Of a DNA stretch of 64,000 bases, positions 55,464-64,000 are shown piece after piece. Source of the stretch: Trichomonas vaginalis G3 (lineage: Eukaryota > Parabasalia > Trichomonadida > Trichomonadidae). Numbering within the stretch: position 1 is the first letter of the stretch; each line of letters opens with the position of its first letter. The notes under the pieces were generated by a model. The model was not told the origin of the DNA. It worked only from the letters and a program-made list of their open reading frames with translations, and did no database searches. The DNA lies in assembly GCF_026262505.1 (NCBI RefSeq), contig NC_067207.1, forward strand, positions 31,526,082 through 31,590,081, read 5' to 3'. The position numbers were made by a program, and so were the translations under genes.

Positions 55464-56458
55464 TTATAATATGATGCAATATAAAAATTGGTACAATTGA
55501 AAAGAATATATATATATTGGCCTATTAAAAGAGCATAATTTATTTGAAAGGATAGTGATTCGTATTGCACCTCGGTTGGAGTTACCAATACCGCGTGATG
55601 TAGGACTAAAGTAAAGTGGCATAGTTTTGTTTCCTTCAATCATAATAGGATTAGAAAAGAAAACGCCTGAGTAATGGATAGAAGATCCTGATGGATTTGG
55701 AGTTTCATCTAGCTGACTTTTCAATGCAACACATCCTTCATATCCTGAGATGAATGAACTACCACCACCACCAGCACCCGTGAAATTAAGAGATTTCCTC
55801 CTATACCTCCCATATCCTTATACGCATAATTTATAGGAGATTTACCAAACAAACCAGAAATACCAGAAATCCAGATCACAGATTTGGCCGTAGAACCACC
55901 AAAGGTTTGAGCACCACCTCCAGCGTTCACAGATGTACAATCAAAACCATATGTATGACAGTCTGAACGACCAAATCCACCGATAAGACCACCGGCATTT
56001 CCGCCAATTGATCCAGTCCATTCGGCACCTCCACCGCCTCCAGAGACCATAATACGTGAGCGGAGAGATGAAGGATCTGACCATTCAAAAGATTCATTGA
56101 CATACAAACGGATATCGGATGATGCACCTCCAAACCAAAATGTTCGATCATCTTCTTGTTTCAGGAGATTAAAAAAAGCAGTGGATCCTACAAAAAGATA
56201 TACATTCATTGTGTTATTTACTTTCAGAACACCTGATGTGTACCCACCAAGACCCGGAATTGCAGGATCTGATTGAACGTGAAAGTGTCCAACAGAACCC
56301 CATGCCTCGATTTGGTAATCTCCTGGATTTAAGGTAACTGTGTATGGAGTACATTCGTAAAATGAATCATTACATGGATATCCAAATGTATATGATTTCT
56401 TCACACGAGTTACGTTAAGTGTACCAATTCCTTGTTTTGAAAGGTTATATTTTATCAT
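55464..56458 (-). pseudogene. Glycine-rich (ALK/LTK-type) family copy B, broken by a small deletion
   Basis: Starts at the ATG at 56458 (MIKYNLSKQGIGTLNVT). It has the family layout: FGYPC near residue 25, a CTPYTVTLNPGDYQIEAWGS beta region, GLGGYTSGVL, YLFVGS, FGGASSDIRLY, then SRIMVSGGGGGAEW and GGNAGGLIGG. This resembles the glycine-rich domain of ALK/LTK receptors, which is abundant in trichomonads. Around 55785-55797 about 19 bp that encode GYYSGASV in the sister copies are missing, and the frame is lost. The correct frame resumes as LDETPNPSGSS...SSIHYSGVFFSNP and ends at 55464. The last part of coding sequence, 55564-55686, is identical to 56848-56970 in copy C. Confidence 0.8.
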
Positions 56459-56741
56459 ATTTTAGTTTCTTTTTCATACAAATCTGAAAATTCTTTAAAT
56501 TGACTGAATTGAATCTAATTTGCAATTGCGATATTCCACTATCCTTGGAAAGCATGTATTAAAACACAATTGAATTTTTGTTCTTACATTATTGAATTTG
56601 CTTTCTAAGTATATTGTCATATTGAAATTATAGCCGTTGTTACTCATTTCAACGATTCTTTTTTATAGAATTCACTTTTTGTCTTTGAAATATTCAAATA
56701 TTGAATCATTTGAAATACAATATTTATTCTTAATCATTCAT

Positions 56742-57059
56742 TTATTCTGATAATATGGAACAAAATAACAATTGAAAAATATAAGAAGAAGAAAAGTATA
56801 TAAACTCATAATCAGTACATAAATAATATGGGAGAACCGTAATTCTGATTGCACCTCGGTTGGAGTTACCAATACCGCGTGATGTAGGACTAAAGTAAAG
56901 TGGCATAGTTTTGTTTCCTTCAATCATAATAGGATTAGAAAAGAAAACGCCTGAGTAATGGATAGAAGATTCTGAACAAGGATAGCCGAATACGTATTGA
57001 TTTCTAAATTTTGTAACGTTTTTTGAACCAATATTCTTTGAAAGCTTATACTGAATCAT
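56742..57059 (-). CDS. Glycine-rich family copy C with an in-frame internal deletion
   Basis: 105 residues, open from an ATG. The first 28 residues are the family start ending at VFGYPC; directly after it comes SESSIHYSGVFFSNPIMIEG, the family C-terminal part. The whole glycine-rich middle, about 200 residues in the sister copies, is missing, yet the frame is kept. Whether the short product is made or folds is unknown; a relic is as likely as a gene. It shares a 123-bp identical block with copy B. Confidence 0.6.
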   Translation of the reverse strand: MIQYKLSKNIGSKNVTKFRNQYVFGYPCSESSIHYSGVFFSNPIMIEGNKTMPLYFSPTSRGIGNSNRGAIRITVLPYYLCTDYEFIYFSSSYIFQLLFCSILSE

Positions 57060-57260
57060 TCTTCATGTTATTTAAACTTTTCTGAATTCTTGGTCAATTA
57101 TTATCTGTTATGATGATTCTTGATTACATTTTTTTTATATTTTAAGGTTGTGTAAAATATGTCAAAAAGTTCCATCTGGATTATGTAATGCTCAATTAAA
57201 TTTATTCTCATTGTTAAGTTGTTTTAATTACATATGCATGCACATAAATTATAGATTTAT

Positions 57261-58139
57261 TTAGCTAACAATTAATCCAAGATAAAGAATATGAGAGAAT
57301 CGGAGATATAAACATATATTGTTGTTGCATGAACATGCTTGAGATAATAGAATGGTGATGCGAATGGCACCTCGACCTTTGTTGCCAATGCCGCGTGATA
57401 TGGGACTATAATAAAGAGGCATGTTCTTGTTGCCTTCGATCATGATTGGATTTGTGAAGAAAATGCCTGAATAGTGGATCGGAGAATTTGTTGGACTTGG
57501 TGTTTCATCTAATGAACTATTTAGAGCAATACATCCTTCATATCCTGAGATGAAAGAACTTCCTCCACCACCAGAACCTGTATAATTCACAGATGCACCA
57601 CTATAATATCCATTTCCTCCAATTCCTCCCATATCTTTGAATTTATAATTTATCGGAGATTTACCAAATAAACCTCGAATACCAGATATCCATTGGACAG
57701 TTGGAGCAGCAGATCCACCAGAGATCTGAGTTCCACCTCCAGATTTCACAGATGAACAATCCCAGCCACTATTTTTGCAAACAGTTTGGCCCACGCCGCC
57801 AACAAGACCGCCTGCATGGCCTCCTGTGGATCCTGGCCATTCAGAACCCCCACCACCGCCAGCAACCATTATTCGTGAGCGGAGTGATAGAGGATTATTC
57901 CAATCAAACGATTCATTAGCATATAGTCGGACATCAGAAGATGCTCCTCCAAACTCAAAGTCATCAATTCCTTCATAATATAAAACCGAATTAAAAAACG
58001 AAAACGAACCAACATATAGATACACAGTCAGTGGCAGATCTGTACTTAACACGCCAGAAGTGTATCCACCATAACCTGGAATGGAAGAACCAAATTCTTC
58101 TTTTTTCCAAGCTTCAAATAGATAAGAACCCGGATAAAG
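57261..58139 (-). pseudogene. Glycine-rich family copy D, body lacking its start because the 5' end is inverted
   Basis: The frame is open from about 58139 and reads LYPGSYLFEAWKKEEF, SIPGYGGYTSGVL, YLYVGSFSFFN, FGGASSDVRLYANESF, SRIMVAGGGGGSEW, GGHAGGLVGG, then GYYSGASVNYTGSGGGG, CIALNSSLDETPSP and GAIRITILL, to the stop at 57261. This body is complete and undamaged. The expected first 43 residues are absent on this strand; they lie next to it on the opposite strand (58146-58274). The 3' 370 bp are almost identical to copy F. Confidence 0.85.
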
Positions 58140-58145
58140 TTATGA

Positions 58146-58274
58146 ATGATAGATTACAAACTTTCTAAGGATAATGTGGGTACAATTAACGTTACAAAGG
58201 ATAAAAACCAGTATTTATTTGGTTACCCATGTCAAGACGACCAATATAATTGTACACCATACAGTGTCAAATTT
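58146..58274 (+). pseudogene. Inverted 5' coding end of glycine-rich copy D
   Basis: On the plus strand an ATG at 58146 opens a 43-codon family N-terminus (MIDYKLSKDNVGTINVT, then YLFGYPCQDDQYNCTPYSV and KF). It stops matching at the point where the body of copy D begins on the minus strand (YPGSY). Start and body face each other across a few bases at 58134-58145. An inversion of about 135 bp covering just the ATG-proximal coding sequence explains this. Confidence 0.85.
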
Positions 58275-58833
58275 ATCAAGTCAAAGCTCATAATCGTAGA
58301 TACATCGAGATAAACTTCAAAAGAAAATGAAGTCTAATAAACGAATGTATCTCAGAGAACGAAATTTTAAAGTGTAAGCAATACAGAAACATTTATTTAA
58401 GAAAAACCTTATACAATAATTTAACAATAATACACATTCCAGATTTAGGGTTATATCGTCATTCATTTTGGTTAATAGATGTTTATGCATTGAACTATGA
58501 TATCGGTTTTTCCTTTGAATCATTAATGAGATCTCATTACTGATAACGTCATATTTGTTCTATGTTATATGTCATGAAATTAATGCAATATTATTGTATT
58601 CAATCAAAATGTATTAGTTTTTGTTCTTGCATTATGATTTGCCTAATCTTAAAGCAGGAATTACCTTTTACAGGAGATTTTAAACCACATACAGAAAAGC
58701 CACCATCTCGTGAACTTGTTATTGCAAAATCTCAATAAAAACATATCTCAAACTACGAAACCAATTAGTAATCTCAAACTAACAATATAAAACCTTTATA
58801 ATCTAAAAAGATTATTCAAACTATTTCATTTTA
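58275..58833. other. Intergenic, no gene seen
   Basis: About 0.55 kb between the inverted 5' end of copy D and the 3' end of copy E. AT-rich, with no supported feature. Confidence 0.4.
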
Positions 58834-59904
58834 CTAGGAGTTGAAAACAAATAAACATATGAAAATATGTTTCGCATGAAAATATAAAAGTTCAAGATTA
58901 TCACTGCAGAATTTAAATGAAAGATCTGTGATTCTAATGGCTCCTCTATAGGAATTACCAATTCCTCGTGAAGAAGGACTAAAATATAAAGGCATTGTTT
59001 TATTTCCTTCAATCATTATTGGACTTGTAAAGAAAATCTCAGTATGATGGATCGACGAGTTGGATTGGCTTGGAGTTTCATCTAAAGAACTATTTAGTGC
59101 AGTACATCCTTCATAGCCTGAGATAAACGAACTTCCACCACCACCAGCGCCTGTATAATTCACAGATGCACCGCTGTAGTATCCATTTCCGCCCACCCCA
59201 CCAAAATCTGCAGATTCATAATCAATATTTGCCATACCAAACAATCCAGGAAAACCAGTTATCCATCGAACGGTTGGTGAAGATCCACCAGATGGTTGTG
59301 TTTCATCATCAGAATGCACAGATGGCGATGCAGCTCCACCAGAGGTCTGAGTTCCACCTCCGGACTTCACAGTCGAGCAATCCCATGAATGATAAGAACA
59401 GTTTGTTTTGCCAATTCCACCAATGAGACCACCTGCATTTCCACCAATGGATCCTGGCCATTCAGCTCCACCACCACCGCCCGAAACCATTATTCTTGAA
59501 CGAAGAGATAAAGGATCTTACCAATCAAACGATTCATTGGCATAAAGTCGGACATCGGAAGATCCACCCCCAAAATAATAAAATTTTTGTTCTCTTTTTA
59601 TTAAATAATTAAAATAAGAAATAGAGCCAATAAAGAGATATATCTTTAATGTATCATTGACTTTCAGGATACCAGATGTATATCCTCCAAGTCCTGGAAT
59701 AGCTTGACCTGCTTCAAGTGTTTGAGATCTGCCAACAGACCCCCATGCTTCAATCTGATAATATCCGGCTCTAAGTAATACCGTATATGGTGTACAATCA
59801 TTATAGAAATCATTTTCGCATGGATATCCAAAAGTATATTGATTTTTGTCATGTGTTACATTAAGGGACCCAATATTTGGCTTTGAAAGCCAATATTCGA
59901 TCAT
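58834..59904 (-). pseudogene. Glycine-rich family copy E with an internal TAA
   Basis: Starts at the ATG at 59904 (MIEYWLSKPNIGSLNVT) and keeps all family blocks in one frame: FGYPC, CTPYTVLLRAGYYQIEAWGS, GLGGYTSGIL, YLFIGS, FGGGSSDVRLYANESFDW, then a TAA at 59518-59520, then DPLSLRSRIMVSGGGGG, GGNAGGLIGG, GGGTQTSGG and the C-terminal part. Sister copies have Asn, Ser or Phe where the TAA is. A short duplicated segment (SVHSDDETQPSGGSSPTV) is unique to this copy. A single nonsense change is the only damage seen. Confidence 0.85.
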
Positions 59905-60139
59905 ATTTATTTACTTTCATCTACATATCAATATCAATAAAAGGAATGTATCTTTTTTGGAGAATTATATATTTGAATAAAAAAAATTCAAATTCTGATC
60001 TAATTTCCTTATTTGACCTACAATTTTCGACAGTTAACCTTAAAATTAACTTTTAGCCTTAATCCAAATTTTGAAAACTCTGCCTTTTAAATTATCAAAA
60101 AATTAAAAAATTAATATTTTCGAGTGTAGGATTGTTTAA

Positions 60140-61176
60140 TTAACTAACAATTAATCCAAGATAAAGAATATGAGAAAATCGGAGATATAAACATATATTG
60201 TTGTTGCATGAACATGCTTGAGATAATAGAATGGTGATGCGAATGGCACCTCGACCTTTGTTGCCAATGCCGCGTGATATGGGACTATAATAAAGAGGCA
60301 TGTTCTTGTTGCCTTCGATCATGATTGGATTTGTGAAGAAAATGCCTGAATAGTGGATTGGAGAATTTGTTGGACTTGGTGTTTCATCTAATGAACTATT
60401 TAGAGCAATACATCCTTCATATCCTGAGATGAAAGAACTTCCTCCACCACCAGAACCTGTATAATTCACAGATGCACCACTATAATATCCATTTCCTCCA
60501 ATTCCTCCCATATCATTTGAACTATAGTCTAATTGTGACATTCCAAATAATCCTGAATATCCAATAAGTCTATTTGAATTAGGAGAAATTACTGTTGGTG
60601 CGGCAGTTCCGCCAGATATCTGTGTTCCTCCACCAGATTTGGACTTTGGGCATGAATATCCTTCATCGGAGCAATCTGATTGTCCTATGCCTCCGACAAG
60701 TCCACCTGCATGACCACCTGTTGAGCCATGCCATTCAGCTCCCCCACCGCCGCCCGAAACCATGATTCGTGAGCGAAGTGAAAGAGGATTGAACCAATCA
60801 AAAGACTCATTAGCATATATACGAACATCGGATGACCCGCCGCCAATTGGAAAAAATCTTTTCCTTTATAAAATAACATTACGTTAAAATAAGATATAGA
60901 GCCTACATAAAGGTATAAATTCAATGAACTGTTTACATTCAATACACCGGATGTGTATCCTCCATATCCTGGAATTGATGGATTTTCTTCCCAACCCTGA
61001 AAATCACCTCTTGATCCCCAAGCTTCGAAAAGGTATGAACCAGGCTGGAGTTGTACAGTATATGGACTGCAATCATATTGGTCATCTGGGCATGGGTATC
61101 CAAAAACATATTGGTTTCTATACTTTGTTACATTCTCAGTCCCGACATTTGGTTTCGAAAGTTTGTATTCAATCAT
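60140..61176 (-). pseudogene. Glycine-rich family copy F with a +1 frameshift in a homopolymer
   Basis: Starts at the ATG at 61176 (MIEYKLSKPNVGTENVT). The frame is lost at a run of six T (minus strand; 60851-60856), just before the GGGSSDVR block; one T fewer restores the family frame, which then reads PIGGGSSD, the ANESFDW region, SRIMVSGGGGGAEW and on to the stop at 60140. Homopolymer indels are also the commonest sequencing error, so this lesion is the least certain in the array. The 3' end matches copies D and H almost exactly. Confidence 0.8.
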
Positions 61177-61599
61177 ATCCCATTACAAAATATGCTTTTT
61201 GATATTGAAATGATTAACTATTATATTTAAAGGATTCTTGATACTTTTCATGCAAATTAGTATTAAATTTTGAAATATTCTCATTCCAGATTTCTAATAA
61301 TGATTATCTTCGAAAATTTTTCATAGTGATAATATAGTACTTTTCAAACCTAGATTGAGATCTTTATTATTGCAAATATGCAATTTTATTTGACAAATGG
61401 TTTTTTAAGGCTATTTTATACATCATCACGATTGAACTTGTAAAGAATATTTCTGAATAATAATTTAAAATAGATCTCAATAACAATGATAATTCAGCTT
61501 TGCTATTGATGATAAAATACAACGGTTTATTATTTAAGGTTAATTTTATTTTTACACATTGAATATACTTTTAAATCAGAAAAAAGAATAATATACATT
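61177..61599. other. Intergenic between copies F and G, no gene seen
   Basis: AT-rich DNA with the decayed end of copy G near 61600. No other supported feature. Confidence 0.35.
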
Positions 61600-61922
61600 A
61601 TCATATTTTTTTTCTGAAAATGATACTTTGAAATCATGGATTGAAGATAGTGATAAACTTGGTGTTTCATTTTCTGCGCTTTCCAACGCAATACAGTGTT
61701 TATATCCTGAAATGAGTTTCCTCCCACAGTATTGTCTGTAATATCTACAGATGCACCGCTGCAGTATCCGTTTCCATCAAAATCATATGAATTATAGATA
61801 ATGGGAGCTATTCCGAACATTCCCTTATATCCAATATAACCCTCAACTTTTGGAGGTGCTTATCCACATGATGTTTGAGTTCCTCCACCAGGCTTTGATT
61901 GAGTGCATGAATCTCCGGAGAT
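61600..61922 (-). pseudogene. Glycine-rich family relic G, heavily decayed
   Basis: Only the central-to-C-terminal part survives. Family blocks can be followed through stops and shifts: SKPGGGTQTS, then a TAA near 61862, MFGIAPIIYNS, GNGYCSGASVDI, and in another frame ALESAENETPS, matching the ALNSSLDETPS of the sisters. Both ends of the gene are missing. It is the oldest-looking member. Confidence 0.75.
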
Positions 61923-62182
61923 CAAAGAAAATTATTAGTGTTCTAATGAAAATCAAAATTAAAAATTTATTCCAAGTGAGCCATTTGAGAGCCTCTCAAA
62001 GTTTTTGCAACTCAATTGGAATAAATTTGAATTTATACAATCAATACGAACACTTTTTAAATGAAATTTAAAAAGTGGTTGTATTGAATTAGTATAAATT
62101 TTATTTTTGACAAATAACCTTAAAACGTGTTTTACTAACATTAATTTTAGAGATTTATATTTTCTTGAGAAATCATGTTTTA
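61923..62182. other. Intergenic between relic G and copy H
   Basis: AT-rich DNA; no supported feature. Confidence 0.35.
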
Positions 62183-63211
62183 TTATGTTGCAATAAATCC
62201 AAGAGTTAAAATGTGGAAAAATCGATAATTCAAACACAGATTCTTGTATGAACATATTTTTAATAAAAGTACAGATATTCTTATTGCGCCACGACTCTTG
62301 TTGCCAATGCCACGTGATGAAGGACTATAATAAAGAGGCATGTTCTTGTTGCCTTCGATCATGATTGGATTTGTGAAGAAAATGCCTGAATAGTGGATTG
62401 GAGAATTTGTTGGACTTGGTGTTTCATCTAATGAACTATTTAGAGCAATACATCCTTCATATCCTGAGATGAAAGAACTTCCTCCACCACCAGAACCTGT
62501 ATAATTCACAGATGCACCACTATAATATCCATTTCCTCCAATTCCTCCCATATCATTTGAACTATAGTTTACAGGAGATATTCCAAATAATCCTGGATAT
62601 CCAGTCAACAACTTGTTGGTTGGAGAAACAACAGTTGGTGCAGCAGATCCTCCTGAAGTTTGTGTTCCACCTCCGGATCGTGATTCTGAACATGAATATC
62701 CTGCCATTGAACAATCTGATTGTCATGTGCCACCAATAAGTCCACCGGCATGACCTCCTGCTGACCCTTGCCATTCTGCACTTCCTCCGCCACCTGAAAC
62801 CATTATTCTTGAGCGAAGTGAGAGAGGATTGAACCAATCAAACGATTCATTTGCATACAGACGGACATCGGATGATCCGCCGCCAAATAGGTACAGTTTT
62901 CCTGTATACTCCAAGATCGAATTGAAAAAAGAAATCGAACCTATATATAGGTAAACAATAAGTGGATTTTCTATAGTTAACACTCCTGAAGTATATCCGC
63001 CAAATCCAGGGATCGATGGGTTTTCAGACCAATTTTGAAAATCACCTCTTGAGCCCCATGTTTCGAAAAGATATGAACCTGGTTTAAGATACACTGTATA
63101 GGGACTACAATCATATTGATTATCTTGACATGGATAACCAAACACATATTGATTCTTATTCTTTGTTACGTTCTTTGTTCCTACATTCTTGGATAGCTTG
63201 TATTCTAACAT
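62183..63211 (-). pseudogene. Glycine-rich family copy H with an internal TGA
   Basis: Starts at the ATG at 63211 (MLEYKLSKNVGTKNVT). All family blocks lie in one frame except for a TGA at 62723-62725, after GGHAGGLIGGT and before QSDCS. Sister copies have GGIGQSDC there, so a Gly codon (GGA) to TGA change is the likely event. The remainder runs to 62183. About 245 bp (62326-62570) are the same as copy F. Confidence 0.85.
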
Positions 63212-64000
63212 TGTTCATCATCATTTCTCGTCACTGGACATCGATTATGAATTGAAGCTTTCAATTACAACGTTTTATCATTTAAGGTTCTTTTTATAAT
63301 TCATAAAAAATCAGATTTTTTTTATAATTCATAAAAAATCAGATTTTTTTTATAATTCATAAAAAATCAGATTTTAAATTACTATAAAAGTAAAATTACC
63401 TCCCTATTTAATATGATTCTAATTTAGTGTTTTGAAAAAGTACCACCGAATAATTCAAAATTTCACTAGATACATGCAAGTTTATGAAAAGAGGTCTTTT
63501 TCATGAAATTTTCAAATATCTTGCATTTTCCGAATACATTCAACTTTTAGCAACTTTTGAGATTTTGATTCTGCTCCGGCCTTCAGATACTAAGTATTTC
63601 CCTCGGATAAATGAATTTTAAAGTGTTTCGAAGCTGGTCTTTAGTGATCTCTCCGCTCCATGGAAGATTTTTTGATTTTTAGTAAATGAATTGTAAATCT
63701 AAAACACTGAATATATCCATATTAACATTTGATTTTTAAGATTGCTCCAAAATAATTTGCTTTGGATACTTTTCTTAAAATTTCAACTTTTGATACTTAC
63801 ATTTGGAAAAAATAGAATATATAGAGTACCCGAAAAAAGTTGTATACATCTTCATACAGACAGTTTATATATGGAATTCTATGGGAGAATAAGTTGCATA
63901 TATGGGCTAGAACATGCTGATTTGTTATAATGGCATTTGACCCAATTCAGTGTGATATTGATTCAATCTTAACATTGAATAACTATTTTAGACTAAACAA
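63212..64000. other. Upstream flank of the array, no gene seen
   Basis: 0.8 kb of AT-rich DNA upstream of copy H, including a three-copy 28-bp tandem repeat. No supported gene. Confidence 0.4.
63291..63375. repeat. 28-bp tandem repeat, three copies
   Basis: ATAATTCATAAAAAATCAGA starts at 63296, 63324 and 63352, giving a strict 28-bp period with oligo-T spacers. It lies 80-165 bp upstream of the start of glycine-rich copy H. Confidence 0.9.

Noticed and set aside
22803..62725. TGA read as a sense codon, since three gene copies here are broken by TGA
   Set aside because: Intact genes in the window (nucleotidase, USP) end in TGA, and other copies are broken by TAA or indels, so the standard code fits.

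Overview
The window reads as nuclear DNA of a trichomonad parasite (Trichomonas/Tritrichomonas type). It is very AT-rich, its long genes show no obvious introns, and the gene families are typical of that group: a BspA-like leucine-rich-repeat surface protein, an M8 leishmanolysin-like (GP63) peptidase, a tandem array of ALK/LTK-type glycine-rich proteins, divergent PP1-like phosphatases, a CAMK-like kinase and large coiled-coil proteins. The species cannot be fixed from the sequence alone.

Layout. 0.3-11.3 kb: a giant single-pass surface protein on the minus strand and a BspA-like surface gene on the plus strand that is interrupted near its 3' end. 12-20.1 kb: one 2711-residue coiled-coil protein with a very long SKKDLQN-type repeat core. 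20.3-30.4 kb: a gene-poor stretch with four TTAA-flanked inverted-repeat elements, a broken beta-helix-like gene, an intact bisphosphate nucleotidase/inositol-phosphatase-family gene and a frameshifted pseudokinase. 30.4-38.2 kb: a two-RRM protein, a 0.9-kb fold-back repeat, two neighbouring PP1-like genes (one with a stop codon) and a frameshifted GP63 gene. 38.6-43.2 kb: a 4.6-kb element with inverted ends and a perfect 8-bp target duplication, inserted at the stop codon of a DUSP-USP ubiquitin protease. 43.2-54.1 kb: USP, a divergent coiled-coil/acidic protein, a GC-rich hairpin-dense block, a winged-helix-like protein and a CARMIL-like PH/LRR/proline-rich protein. 54.6-63.2 kb: at least eight minus-strand copies of one glycine-rich family. 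None is a normal full-length gene: they carry point stops, frameshifts, an internal deletion, an inverted 5' end, and in one case a fusion to a HECT ubiquitin-ligase C-lobe.

The genes do not form a pathway. Four housekeeping-type genes (nucleotidase, RRM protein, USP, CARMIL-like) sit among surface-protein families and repeats. Surface-type and multigene-family members are mostly broken, while the long single genes are open, so the lesions look biological rather than a uniform sequencing artefact; homopolymer indels still need raw reads. The most notable observations are the HECT chimera, the all-broken glycine-rich array with its short 5' inversion, the transposon at the USP stop codon, the hairpin-dense GC-rich block at 48.7-49.15 kb, and the set of TTAA-flanked elements whose termini start with GGG.
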